Made by a program: the position numbers and the translations under genes | Part shown: piece by piece, positions 22,791-33,645 of the stretch | Numbering within the stretch: position 1 is the first letter of the stretch | Layout: each line of letters opens with the position of its first letter | Notes under the pieces: generated by a model | Database searches by the model: none | What the model was told of the DNA's origin: nothing | Seen by the model: only the letters and a program-made list of their open reading frames with translations | Assembly (NCBI GenBank): GCA_904066235.2 | Contig: CAJFCV020000005.1 | Location: 9,853,501-9,917,500 of the forward strand | Reading direction: 5' to 3' | Length of the DNA stretch: 64,000 nt | From: Bursaphelenchus xylophilus | Taxonomy: Eukaryota; Nematoda; Chromadorea; Rhabditida; Aphelenchoididae

Positions 22791-23325
22791 CCGTGTTACA
22801 CGCAAATAAATTGCTTTTCTTTGTTTTGCAGTGTAACTCGAAAAACTTCTATCGTATAACTTGGTCCCGCAATTTGCACGCGTTTCATTTCTTTCTTTTC
22901 GAAAAGTTTTTTTCGCCCATTCGAAGGGTTGCTTTGAAACCGCCGTGAGTCTTGAACATTATCAAGAAAAAATTTCTTGCGAGAAAAAACATTTTTCTCC
23001 TGGAACGGAATGCCAAGATCAAGAGAATTTGCAGGGAAAATCGCCGGCATTTGAAGATTTTTTTCGATGTTCCGGCCCTTCTTTCTCGGCGGATTCTGCA
23101 AAGCGCGAGCTAGGATGTTCGCAATCGAATAAGAAAATTCTAATCTCCATCTATGCCAATTTTTATAAAAATCTGAGCGTCGCACTTCGGGTACTTCCCT
23201 TGTAAGCCGATTGCGTCGCTGAAGTGAAAAGAAATTTGTTTTTGCCGCGACAAAATTCGCTTTCTCGGCGGCTATGCGATTCTCGATGCGACAAAGTGCT
23301 CATTATTTTCGCGACAGACTGATAA
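22791..23325. repeat. F2 end and half F1 MITE
   Basis: The F2 end AAAATCTGAGCGTCGCACTT lies at about 23169-23189, with F2-like body sequence to its left. From about 23200 an F1 right half follows, GCGTCGCTGAAGTGAAAAG through CATTATTTTCGCGACAGACT, ending near 23325. Together they occupy the start of what was an SDR-A intron, a few bases from the donor at 23333. Confidence 0.65.
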
Positions 23326-23333
23326 TTCCTCAC

Positions 23334-23949
23334 CCAGGATTCCAATTTCATGACCATCCAATTTCGCGAAGATCTCCGTTTCATATAATTTTGGGTCAGC
23401 AACAGTAAAGTCATACTGGATTGTAATAATTCTTATGCCTGGATAGTTCTCATTGATTTCCGAAGCGGTTTCACCGAGCCGCTCCTTTCTCAACGAAATC
23501 AAAATCAAGTCAAACCCTTGGCCAGCCAATTCGAAGGCCATTGCACGGCCAATACCATCTGTGGCGCCGGTTATCACTGCAATAAAACAACAAGTAAACT
23601 ATTTTTAATTGAGTCTAAGGTCAGTACCACGCACGAGCTGGATGTCCGGCGTGTGATTATAAACCTGCATCTTTTACGATTGAAATTTTAAAACAACAGA
23701 TTTTCCCCGATATCAAAATGGCGAATGTCGAGCACCTTCCTTCACCATCGTCTTGAAAATTAAGGATTTTTTCCCGAACGCTTTGCCTTCAACGCACAGC
23801 AACTTACCAGCCCAATTAGCGCCGGCCAATTCCTTCAAATCTCTCCGTCTCCCGATCCAAAACGGATAGGTCAAGCTCCAAACTATCAGGAACGTCTTGT
23901 ATAACAAGAAGAATATCGCCGCATAACCAATTAGAAGGACAAAAGACAT
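23334..23949 (-). pseudogene. 5' half of the disrupted dehydrogenase SDR-A
   Basis: Minus-strand exons 23949-23808 and 23576-23334, both with intact splice sites and the same phases and second-exon length (243 bp) as SDR-B and SDR-C. The first exon encodes an N-terminal membrane segment followed by RRDLKELAGANWAG; the second has the cofactor motif VITGATDGIGRAMAFELA and ends HEIGIL. The next exon should begin with VNNVG but is absent. The only continuation is the fragment at 19333-19763 beyond a mariner and other inserted DNA. A truncated product could still be made. Confidence 0.75.
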
Positions 23950-24088
23950 TTTTCGACAAGTTCGTCGATAATATTTGTTTCTCTTTTTATAAGGGCGAAC
24001 GTCTAAAAACTGATAAGAAAAAAAACAAGAATAACGTTTGCCGACCCTTTGTATTATTTACTTTATTCGACAACTCGGGTTCAAATTT

Positions 24089-26078
24089 TCAGCGATCCTT
24101 CTTCATCAGTTTGCCTCTGATTTCTTTCGCAAACATTTCGGAAGTGTAGTCGACGAACCAACCCGGCAACAGACCAGATATAATCTCTTTTTGCAGTTGA
24201 TGTCCAATGTAGCCGGTGGTCTCGTCGACAATTCCAATCGTATTTATCGCACTTTTGGCAAACGTTTCGGCCTACAGAAAACAAGTGGTTATTTTACGTT
24301 TCAATTGACTACTATATTGAAGGGTTTTATAGTGCAATTGTAATTAGAAAAGTTCATATTTGCAGGAGGAGTACGTTTACAAATGTAACAGCACATTTGG
24401 CGACGAATCTGTTCTGGGTAAATAGATACCGATTTCTTGCAATTGTCAAGTATTTCTGTTAAAAAACGCATTTAATAAAAAGCCCTAGAGCAATTTTTGG
24501 ATGCAGACTTTTAAGATTTCTTGTAAAAAATTAATACCTTAAGCACCCGACCTGATACAATGGCAAAGAAGTATCATTTTGCATTCGGGAAGTATCAAAA
24601 ATTTAGCAAAATGCATCCCTCTCAAATCGAAAAAGTCCCTTTTGAAGGAAATTTTGAAATCGGAGTTTTTTTCACTTGGAGAGGGAAGTATTTTGCCACA
24701 TTTTTTGAAACTTTCCGCGTGCAAAAATGGTACGTTTTTTGTTACTGGGTCCGCCACTGTATACGGAAGTGTTCTTTGAGACATTTTGGAAAAAATTGTA
24801 CTCCTACTACATCTGTAAGAATTCCAACTACAAAACTAAGACAACAAACTCACATCCGGCAAGAAAACCTTGGGCATTCTCGCATCTCGAAAGTTGGACG
24901 CCATTTTCGTATCGACCATAAATGGTGTCAGGGTTTGTATTGTAATCCCACAGCCCTTGTATTCCTTTCGCAGCGTTTCCGTCAACCAAATCACATACTT
25001 CTTCACCGACGAATACACATTCCAGTAGGCCAAAGTGGCAATCCCGGCGGAGGAGGCGACATTTACAAGTACTCCATTCCCTCGGGACTTCATTTGCTTC
25101 AAAATAAATGCAGAAAGAACTGTCGCGGATAAAGCGTTGACATTGATAAGGTCGGCGGTGACTTTGAGACCACCCGGGAGGTCAGCGAGTCGATCCGGAT
25201 ATTCAAATACTTGCCCAACATTGTTTACTGCAAAGTTTTCATCAATTTTTGAAATTTACAAAGGAACTCGAAGTCTGCGATATATTTTTTTTCAAGTTTG
25301 GCTTGCATGATCTATAGAGGTCGGTCTTTAACGGCTCAAAATTTTTAACCGCGCTTTCTATGCATGAATGTCACATGATGAACATCTCTCCACTTGCACT
25401 TTTTATCAAGATGTTGTAATTTTGCTGGCGTCGTAAACATAAAAAAACGAAATCATCAATCTGCTAATTGCTTCCCGTTCAGTTCAAAACACAAAATGTA
25501 CTTCCCAACAAACCGCACGTCAAGAAAGAATCTTTCGTTTTCTGCACAATTTTTCTTAACTATAAACTAGTCAAAGACTTACTAAAAACTCCAATTTCAT
25601 GCCCTTCAAGTTTGGAAATCAGTTGTTCTTCGTAGGCTTTTGGATCGCTTTCAGTGAAATCAAACACAACAGTCTTTACTTGGGTATTTTGATATCTTTC
25701 AGTGATTTCTTCGGCAGTTTTTTCCAGCTTGGACAGGGTTCTTGAGACCAAAATCTGATCAAAGCCTCTGTTGGCCAGCTCAAAAGCAAACTGCTTGCCA
25801 ATCCCGTCAGTGGCACCAGTGATGACTAAAAAACTCACGTCAATAAACAGTATTGTTTATTATAGAAAAATGTTTCTATAACAAATAATAAACAGTATTG
25901 TTTGTTATAGAAAATCATGAAATTTCTTACCAGCCCACTTAGCACCGGCCAATTTTCTCAAATCTTTCTTTGGCGCTAAGATATATGGATAGACAATTGG
26001 CCAAATGTGTGAGGCAATCCTGACGCCAACATAGCCAATTACACAGTAGCCGATTACAACCAGACAATCAACCGTCAT
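24089..26078 (-). CDS. Short-chain dehydrogenase SDR-B, HSD17B12/LET-767-like
   Basis: Minus-strand exons 26078-25931, 25825-25583, 25227-24854, 24271-24089, giving 315 residues. An N-terminal membrane segment is followed by LRKLAGAKWAG, cofactor motif VITGATDGIGKQFAFELA, INNVG, the catalytic Ser in NVASSAGIA, and YSSVK with the catalytic Tyr and Lys. The C-terminal exon (TIGIVDETTGYIGHQLQ) is typical of the steroid dehydrogenase/3-ketoacyl-CoA reductase group. Members act at the ER membrane in fatty-acid elongation or steroid reduction, using NADPH; which reaction applies here cannot be read from sequence. The C-terminus KKDR is basic, compatible with ER retention. Intron 3 holds an F3 MITE. 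All motifs are intact. Confidence 0.85.
24545..24766. repeat. F3 MITE in SDR-B intron 3
   Basis: Left arm near GACCTGATACAATGGCAAAG then CATTTTGCATTCGGGAAGT; right arm GTGCAAAAATGGTACGTTTT and CTGGGTCCGCCACTGT. Inverted and about 220 bp. It is the same family as the copies at 4533 and 29425. Confidence 0.75.
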
Positions 26079-27729
26079 CTTTAGACAATTTCGGTCTTTA
26101 TGGGAAATGAGAGGCTTGAGAATGATAAGGGTTTGCTGCGGAAAACTTGCTGAGGCACCTTTTAAAATACAGCGAAAAAAACAAAAAATAAGAGGCTTTA
26201 GCTTGTGTGGTTCATAAGCAAAGAAAATTCATAAAAACACCGGCTTGCAGGTGAAACTCATAAGGGAAGCACTCTAAATTCGACGCTCGGATTTTAATGA
26301 AATCTGTCGCAAATTATGAATAATTTTTCCTATGACACGACGACTTCTAGCTTGCGCTTTGCAGAAACGACTGAGATCTGTAGGTCGAAAGTCGGCAAAA
26401 ATGTGAAACTTTTTGATGAACTTTGGCATCAAAAGTTTCATACCGAAATCCACGGAAGATTGTAATGTTTCCACAAGAAATCAATTTTTGCCATGCAAAA
26501 CAGGGAAAAGTACGGCCAAAAAGTCCTTTTCTCTCTGATCGAACTTCGCCTCTCGCGTACTCTTGGCGAAAAATGGTTGAATATCTCGGCTGTGCCTGAA
26601 AAACGTGATCTTTGGAATTTCTATGGTTGACATTCGAAAAGGACAACACAGTTTCCATATTCACTCTGTTTGAATGAAGAGGACTACAAGTACTACAAAT
26701 TACCTGATACAAACACAATGGCGCTTATGAAAAAGTATAATATCCTCATTGACTACGATATTCACACTCTTTTCCAATCGGCTTACACATACTGACAATT
26801 TTCAAAGATATATATAGTAATCCTAGATGGCCTCTGGAAAGCCGATTTCCAGATGTCGTAAAGAGCTTATCGAGGCCAAAGAGGTGCAAATTCCGGCTTC
26901 TGAATCGCAGAGATGTGTTTTGTGTCCCTGACCGGTTTTTCATTTTTCTACACATTTCATCATATAGCATTATAGCAGGACGTGTAGAATCGGAAACGTT
27001 GGGGATACGTTGCTTCACGGCGTCGAGTATTACCTTCCTTGTTTCTACGAAATGCGGGGTAAATTTTTCGAGCTTTTCAGAGTCGAAGGCAGTTCCAATA
27101 GAAGACCGATATGCCGTAGGACAGAGAGACTCCAAACAAATATTTGTAGGAGGTTCCTACGGGGCCTAGCAAAGTCGTTGGACGTTCGACGAACGGTCGG
27201 GGGAGACTAGACGATAAAATATCCTATAACGCGATCCTTCTTACTATATCTTTTAACTGAGCCCTCTCCCTAGCACATTGAATCGATGCGACCCAAAGTA
27301 TGGTCGACCCGAACTGTCATTGGCCCCAAGAATCGTGCACAAATCTTTCACACACCCCTCGCATTTGTTGTCAGGTTGATTTATTCACTTTCAATAGAAC
27401 TCCACTTCACTAACTCGCGCGATCTTTGACGCTAACTTCTGGCGCTGAACACCTTAAATCTTTCCTCGTCGCGAATCGGTGTCTGCCTTCTGATGGCAGA
27501 GTAGATTGCGAACAAAGATATTGGCGCGTCGGCGAAAACAAACAACGCCTTTCATCCGACATCATCCTTTTTCACCAAGCATACAGGCTTACCAAGGCTC
27601 TTGCTTTGGCATGGTAAATGCAGAGGTTTTACAGTTGTCAAAGCTTTTTCGTGTATCTGACAAAAACTTTCTAATTTTTTGTAATTTGTATTATACCAGA
27701 CGCAATTTAAGTGTAAAGCAGTTTTTAGG
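26079..27729. other. Intergenic DNA with F2 copy and LTR-like segment
   Basis: An F2 element spans about 26272-26600 (ATTCGACGCTCGGATTTTAA at the left; GAATATCTCGGCTGTGCCTG at the right). An open minus frame at 26746-27135 is AT-rich and matches nothing I know. At about 27146 a TGTAGGAGGTTCCTACGGGG segment opens a more G+C-rich stretch that looks like a retrotransposon long terminal repeat, but I could not find its partner or target duplication. No gene is supported. Confidence 0.4.
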
Positions 27730-29850
27730 ATGTCGGATTTCCAAGCCGCTTGTACTTCAACGGCTGTGTGTTCTCAGCCGCGATTTGGTTGTAAAGTATG
27801 CTCAGGTCCTACGAAGTTCTACCACTTTGGAATGCAGGCAAGTTTAGAAAGTACTAATAATACGAGTTTTTGTGAGTCAATAAAGGCATAAGTGGGAGTC
27901 CATGAGTCTATGACAGATACTACAGAGACAAAAAAGATCGGGTGACTTTAGCGAGAGCATTCAAGGCTACTCTGGCTACTAAGAAAGTTTTTATAAAAAT
28001 ACCAGTCCGGGAAAATAATGTGGATCTGCCTCGCCTTGAAATCGCCCATCACCGCCTTGCGACGGCTAGCCGCGGCTAAAGATTTAGTACTCGACTGCAA
28101 CGGGGCTAGACATTTTGCTGCGACAAATCGACATTATTTTCCCGAGATATTGATATAACTTTTTTGACCTTGTAATCCGCCATAATAGTTCAAAGCCTAA
28201 CAAGAAATTCGAAACATAACCGATGTGAAGCTCGTTTCAGCTTTGCCGAGGCTGTGCAAGCTTCTTCCAACGATGTGTGAAAGGAGGGAAGAAATACGAA
28301 TGCAAAAACGACAACTATCAATGCAATGTTGGAAACGGTAAGTCAGACGCCCAAACTCTAAACATGCATACATAACGTCGCAAATTAAATGTTTTCCAAA
28401 ATTGATGTTTTAGAAGTGATTGTGAAATGCAAAGGCTGCAGATTTGCGAAATGTGTTCATGTGTGGAGCAAGCTGAATATCCAGACAAATGCAACAACAC
28501 CCAAAACTTATAATTTCGCGCTATATGAGAACGGAATGACTTCAGTGGCATATCAGCTGGTCAAGGCGTTCGAAAACTACCACGACTTCCAGCTGAACAC
28601 CGTTCAGAAGCACCTTTCAATAAACAATTTGACCACTGACAAGGTAAGGACTCTAAAATAGTATAGTAGTTGCGATGGTTTCAGTATCTCCTGCCGACCA
28701 AGATGGACCTATTTTGTATGGGATATGCTTCGAGGAACGCCATGTACAAAATTTTTACCGACTGCATTAGTTGCATGAAGTTTCCAAACAAAGCCGTTTG
28801 GGTACGTTCGCAAGAATCCACGTAACCGCTTTTTCAGACGCAATTTACCAATAGTAGTCAATACGAATCGATGATTATACAACAAGGCTTCCTGACAAGT
28901 ATGATATTCCCGGACATGGACGACACACGAATCATTTTCATTCCTGGCTACTTTTTCCATGTTTTTGAGACAACTGAGGACTGGTGGTTTGAAGATGAAG
29001 CGGATGAGAAAGAACGGAGCAAATACAGAGAGTAAGAGCCTACAACCTCAACCTGTCAACATATATTTCAGTTGGAAGTCAGGAAGTATTTTTTAGATAC
29101 ATATATCAGTTCAACAGACGCTACATGCAATTCATGCGGAATTACAAACAAACCAGGCCCAGCGCGCTTGATGTTGGAGTACTCATGTTGCTCATCTTTC
29201 TTCGACATTGTAAGTGATCACAAACGAAGGTCGGAGAATTTATTCAGACGAAAATCTCGGACCTGTAACCAAGGAATACGACGCCTATAAAGACCGGGTT
29301 CTCACCGAATGGGCGCAGAGTTTGCAGACAAGATATGCGGAGCGAGCCAACGAAAAGCTGATTGAGTTTATGCTGATTTGCAACGAAGCAGCTGTAAGTC
29401 ATCCTTTCCAAACAATACTGCAGTGACTGACCTGATCCAGTGGCAAAAAATGTACCATTTTGCTTCCGGGAAGTATCAAAAAATGTGGCAAAATACCTCC
29501 CTCTCCAAGTGAAAAGCTGCGGTTTACAAAAGCGCACCAGTTCCTTTTGTGAGGGAAAGGCGCCTTCAAACCGTATTTTTTTTATTTGGAGAGGGAGGCG
29601 TTTTCGTACATTTTTTGATACTTCCCGGATGTAAAATGGTAAATTTTTTTTGCAACTGGATCAGGTCCGTCACTGTAACGGCTTTTTCAGAAACTAAAGA
29701 CCGTTGTAGAGGAGATCGACGCCTATATTAATCTCATGAGAGCACACGGAGCAAAAGTAAGCCCTTTGGTCCGTGCAAAGAAAACACGTTTCTGAGTTTC
29801 AGCTTACAAAATGGACCAACAGCATGCCGGTTGATTACTACGAGCAATGA
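27730..29850 (+). CDS. Nuclear hormone receptor, nematode type
   Basis: Nine exons: 27730-27837, 28241-28337, 28414-28643, 28685-28801, 28838-29031, 29097-29209, 29248-29393, 29691-29756, 29803-29850. All phases agree and give 372 residues. The DNA-binding domain (about 21-86) has two C4 zinc fingers with the standard spacing: C-x2-C-x13-C-x2-C in the first (CKVC...CRGC, then ASFFQRCV) and C-x5-C-x9-C-x2-C in the second (CKNDNYQC...CKGC, then RFAKC). The ligand-binding half is helical, with EYIYQFNRRYMQFMRNYKQT and ALDVGVLMLLIFLRH. The ligand is unknown. The first intron has a GC donor (ATGCAG|GCAAGT). A TTTTTAG directly before the ATG could be a trans-splice acceptor. MITEs sit in introns 1 and 7. 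Confidence 0.85.
28000..28156. repeat. F1 MITE in receptor intron 1
   Basis: Left end ACCAGTCCGGGAAAATAATG, right end CATTATTTTCCCGAGATATT. The inner part is the GTGGATCTG / CGACAAATCGACA variant with GCGACGGC. It is a 157-bp palindrome between the first and second exons of the nuclear receptor and does not touch the acceptor at 28231-28240. Confidence 0.75.
29425..29678. repeat. F3 MITE in receptor intron 7
   Basis: The best-preserved F3 copy, about 250 bp. Left end CAGTGACTGACCTGATCCAG, right end CTGGATCAGGTCCGTCACTG, with CTTCCGGGAAGTATCAAAAA / CTTCCCGGATGTAAAATGG inside. The termini define the family's inverted repeat. It fills most of the intron, which is spliced by the normal donor at 29394 and acceptor at 29690. 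Confidence 0.85.
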
Positions 29851-29889
29851 GACGACAATAATCAAGGGCCTGAATACGCCTCTTCTTTA

Positions 29890-30120
29890 TACAGTGGAGG
29901 ACCCTGGTCCAAAAAAAAACGTGCGATTTTGCATCCAGGAAGCAACAAAAATGCGGCAAAATGCTTCCCTCTCCAAGTGAAAAGATTTCGTTTTTTAAAA
30001 AGGGCGCACCCTTTCCCTCACAAAAAGAGCGGGCGCGCTTTTGAAATCGGGAAGTATTTTGCCACATTTTTGATGCTTCCGGGATGCAAAATTGTATGTT
30101 TTTCCACTGGATCAGTAGAT
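29890..30120. repeat. F3 MITE downstream of the receptor
   Basis: Left end ACAGTGGAGGACCCTGGTCC then GCATCCAGGAAGCAACAAAA; right end CGGGATGCAAAATTG...CCACTGGATCAG. Begins about 40 bp after the receptor stop codon, so it may be part of the 3' untranslated region. Confidence 0.75.
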
Positions 30121-30245
30121 TTGATTTTCTACAGTCAAATCTGAATTTTTCCACTTTTTTTTGCTCTCTTCCTTTTCTGTCTCTCTGTGACACACGAATG
30201 ACATTTTGTAGTCGATAAAATTATGGATCAAACATTACTATTGTA

Positions 30246-31122
30246 CAGGGTGGTTCAGCCGAAGCTTCCATCCTTATTTCAAGTGTTTCTCCGCCGATAA
30301 TGCACCAATTTTTATAAAATTAATATCAAATTGAAGCTGAGGTTCCCCACTTTTTGTCCACCAAATATGACAGGCCCAAGTTCAAGGGTACCCCCATACT
30401 GACCTTTGACATTTTCATTCCAAATTTTGGAGCCCGAAATCGGTGAAACTTAGAAAATTTTTGGAATGATTTTCAATTGAGTTTCTCGGACTTGGAAAAT
30501 TTTTGGATTTCCGGCAAAAACAAAGTCGCCATTCGATGAAAATTTTAAAAAAAGTAAGGTTCACATAAGTAGTAAGTGCGTAAAAAGCATATTTCAATCC
30601 GGCGAGGCACCAAATCGAACGATTGAAAACGAAAGCTCTTTTCTCGGGCAATCCAGGCCTTACAACTTGTTATTTATCTTCATGGTGGATGTCGTGATCC
30701 ACGTTGACAGTCTCGCCCATTTTTTCTTATTTTTTAAAATTTCGATTAACAAAGCATGTTACCCCAGAACACAGGAGCAATGCCTTCAAGATTAATTAGG
30801 AGTATTCCGTTGACTGCGGTCAATTTTTTCGCAACTTCTGAATGTCATATTTAGCCAAAGACTCGAATATTTTCCAAGCACGAGAACTTAATTGAAAATC
30901 ATTGCAAAAATTTTCTAAGTTTCACCGATTTCGGGCTCTAAAATTTGGAATGAAAATGTCAAAGGTCAGTACGGGGGTATCCTTGAGCTTGGGCCTGTCA
31001 TATTTGGTGGACAAAAAATGGGGAACCTCAGCTTCAATTTGATATTAATTTTATAAAAATTGGTGCATTATCGGCGGAGAAATACTTGAAATAAGGATGG
31101 AAGCTTCGGCTGAACCACCCTG
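30246..31122. mobile_element. F4 long-inverted-repeat transposon, copy 1
   Basis: An 877-bp element bounded by TA on both sides. The left end is CAGGGTGGTTCAGCCGAAGC and the right end its reverse complement. The inverted arms extend for about 250 bp, including TCTAAGTTTCACCGATTTCG on the right. Internal sequence has no transposase. TA target and CAGGG end fit a Tc1/mariner-type non-autonomous element. The second copy is at 43621. Confidence 0.9.
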
Positions 31123-31139
31123 TACTTCGAATAAATTTC

Positions 31140-31787
31140 CTGAAATTTTTACATACTGCCGTCGCGTCCCCATCGCGGGCGCCTCTCTGGACTGAAAGGT
31201 TTCAAAAAGTTTGCCAGACTTCCCGCACTACCGACTGCACCATGGGTGCTCCGCTCGGAAGCAAAGAGCGAGCGCGGGGGCCTGCGCACTGTGCGAAACA
31301 CTTCGAAAGGCTTTGTCGCGGAGCGACAACGAATTTTTGCTTCGTCGCACAGCGACAAATTGGCATTTGCACTGTGCAACTTGAGAAAAAGCCTTGCTCC
31401 CTGGGTGAAATGCAGAGTGCACGGTGCGTCCGGGGAAAAGTGAGAAAATCAAAAGGGGTGTGCCTGCGAAAACGTTCGGAAGGCGTTTTTCGCACTGTGC
31501 AAAACGGAAAAAAGCCTACGAACGTAGGCTTTTTTGTTGATTGCACGGTGCAGATTTTTTCAAAAATTTCGGGTTTCGAAGGGGAGCTTCTGCCAAATAT
31601 TTTGCGACGCTCCGCCAACAAATTGCGCACAGTGCGGGTGGGGAGAGGCGTCTTTTGGGCTGATTGCACTGTGAAAAACGTTCGCGTGGTTTCGAAAATT
31701 TTTTATTTTCTCCGGGTTTTCGCGAATGCACTGTGCGGAGAAAAGTGAGTTGAAAAGGTGCACTGCACGAAGAGCAGTTCAGGCTGA
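31140..31787. repeat. G+C-rich decayed inverted repeat with GCACNGTGC motifs
   Basis: A G+C-rich block between F4 and the chemoreceptor. The nonamer GCACTGTGC or GCACGGTGC (or GCACAGTGC) occurs at 31286, 31369, 31419, 31492, 31543, 31627, 31666 (last base differs) and 31728. A perfect local palindrome lies at 31508-31535 (AAAAAAGCCTACG and its complement). CGCGGAGCGACAACGAATTT near 31318 resembles the complement of 31595-31620, so arms of an old inverted repeat are likely. The 168-residue open frame on the plus strand has no protein-like character. Confidence 0.6.
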
Positions 31788-33248
31788 TTACGTCGACGAG
31801 ACAAATGATGACGTCTCTCCCACAACCATGATTCCATTCTTTTCCTCGATTCCAAAAATCTTTTTCAAGATCATCTTTCTACATCCTCGTCGGTAGCATC
31901 CAATATAAGACATGTTGAAAATCATGGTAAATGTTGGGTAAAGGTAGAGCCAGCGCCACATTAACGCTGTTCCAATTGGACGATAAGCGGCTCCAATGAA
32001 CACCTGACAAATGACTACGGGAGTAAAGATGGCCACTGCCATTACTGCCATTTCAATTAAAAGAGCATTTATGAGGGTACGGTAGAGCGCCTTCGTCCGA
32101 TCACTCAGACTCTGACTCCGTTGGTTTTGGAAGTTGTAGCATCCGTAGGTTGAAAAAGCGCAAATCAACAAGCCAATCGATGAGGGGACATATCGTTCGT
32201 AATTTTTGTACCAGGTACTCTGCAAAACATTAATTTGTAATTTCTTTCAGGGTTTTCAAAACACAGTAACATATACATATTGCACGTCAATCCAGCGCAT
32301 TTCCTGAACCGTTTCGAAACTTCGTATCGTTTTCATTGGTTTTAAAAGAGGGACGAAATGTCGCGAAATTATCGGCACTTTTTCTCGTCCGAAATAATTG
32401 CTTTTTCTCGAAAAGGAAGAAGAAAGATAAGAAAATGCGTTTTATCGGATAGTGACATTTCGTTTTGACGAATCACCAAAAAGGGGCGGGAAATTTTTTC
32501 TTCTATTTTGGATTGACGTGTATTGTTATAAGTTAACCTACCACTTCCACGAGAAGTGGTTTTCCTTTTATGTATTCTGCAATTTTTGGATTTGAATTTC
32601 CGAATTTTTCGATAAAAATTTGGACGTTTGGAATGCTAAAGAGCGCGTCGATATATGAAAATGCCATGAGAAAGATAAAGTATGGAATACAACCGCAGAA
32701 TAAAAATTTCCGATTGGACATGAATTGCACCATCCTTCTTTGACCAGTTGTTTGTGCATATCGAAAAATAAACATCAGCAATACACATGAGAAGTGCGCA
32801 ACGAAAAAGACATGGAACAGTGCGTACAATGAGCGAATAATAAAGTCATTAATCTAAAATAAACGTTTCGGGTTGCCGGCTATATTCTTACCGGAAATAA
32901 ACTGGCTAGGCCACCAACAACTGTGACATCATAAGGAAACAACGGCTCGTCTTCAAAAAGAGCCTTCACCAGGAACGCAAACACACAGCAACTCTGGCTT
33001 CCAACGATATACCTACAAAGATGCGAATGAGGTCGCCTAACAGGAAAATAGTAACACTATATGTAATCTTACCATTTATATGCACCAATCTCCCTTGTCG
33101 AGTACTTTAGGATGACCTGGATCATAATGATGTAAATAATAAAGTTGATGACTTCCACAAACCAAGCGTAGATAACCATGGCGTTCTTCACAGACATGGG
33201 GATAACCTCAACGTCATGATAGCCAACATCAATGGCGTATTCGATCAT
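31788..33248 (-). CDS. 7TM chemoreceptor, Str-superfamily-like
   Basis: Minus-strand exons 33248-33073, 33012-32892, 32853-32542, 32219-31788, giving 346 residues from the first in-frame Met. Seven hydrophobic segments can be read, for example WFVEVINFIIYIIMIQVIL (TM1), LLICAFSTYGC and MWRWLYLYPTFTMIF near the end. ILKYSTREIGAYKWYIV after TM1 and the RTLINALLIEM...TPVV stretch are typical of the Str/Srh/Sri-type nematode chemosensory receptors. The length is normal for this group. The exon may begin upstream at 33310, since the frame is open to an acceptor there, but no upstream coding exon with a start is convincing. Ligand unknown. Intron 3 contains a small inverted-repeat element. Confidence 0.75.
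32281..32521. repeat. Inverted-repeat element in chemoreceptor intron
   Basis: TGCACGTCAATCCA at the left and TGGATTGACGTGTA at the right bound about 240 bp of A/T-rich sequence. It fills most of the last intron. No other copy is obvious in the window. Confidence 0.6.
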
Positions 33249-33645
33249 CTCGTCTCTCTGGAGAACTCTACCAGCGTAGGTATAAGTTTTAGCAGCAGCT
33301 TTCAACACGTCTGTAACCAAACAGTAACGTTTTTAACTCTGTTATCTTTTACTGTAAATCTGAACCAATGAAATGCAGCGGGAGTGGCATACAGCTGAAT
33401 AAATGTCAGGTGAAAAATAAATTGGCGCCAGTAATTCCTGGTAAACTATCAGGAAACTAACTAAACAAACGTGCAAAAATGGGTTCCAAAACAAGTAAAT
33501 ATAATCTTACGTACTGAACCTCCGGCGAAAAAGAAGGATACGAATGGTGATGCCGTTCCCAAGCTGCCGCCTCCAAAGAAGTCTTCTAAGAGAAAGCCGT
33601 AGAGCTAATCGAGGATATTTATTTGGAGTAGTACGATAAAAGTTA

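Noticed and set aside
26746..27135. 129-residue minus-strand open frame (SEKLEKFTPHFVETRKVIL)
   Set aside because: No leader, domain or partner exon is visible, and its 3' part runs into AT-rich filler. It could be a transposon remnant; evidence is too thin to annotate.
31242..31748. 168-residue open frame on the plus strand
   Set aside because: It lies in G+C-rich inverted-repeat DNA, three frames are open on both strands, and the composition (many Arg, Phe, Cys with repeated TVQ) is that of translated palindromes, with no domain and no splice signals.
33511..33600. Possible extra 5' exon of the chemoreceptor (GGGSLGTASPFVSFFF)
   Set aside because: It has a usable donor in the right phase, but no start codon and a stop just upstream; starting at 33248 gives a normal-length receptor.
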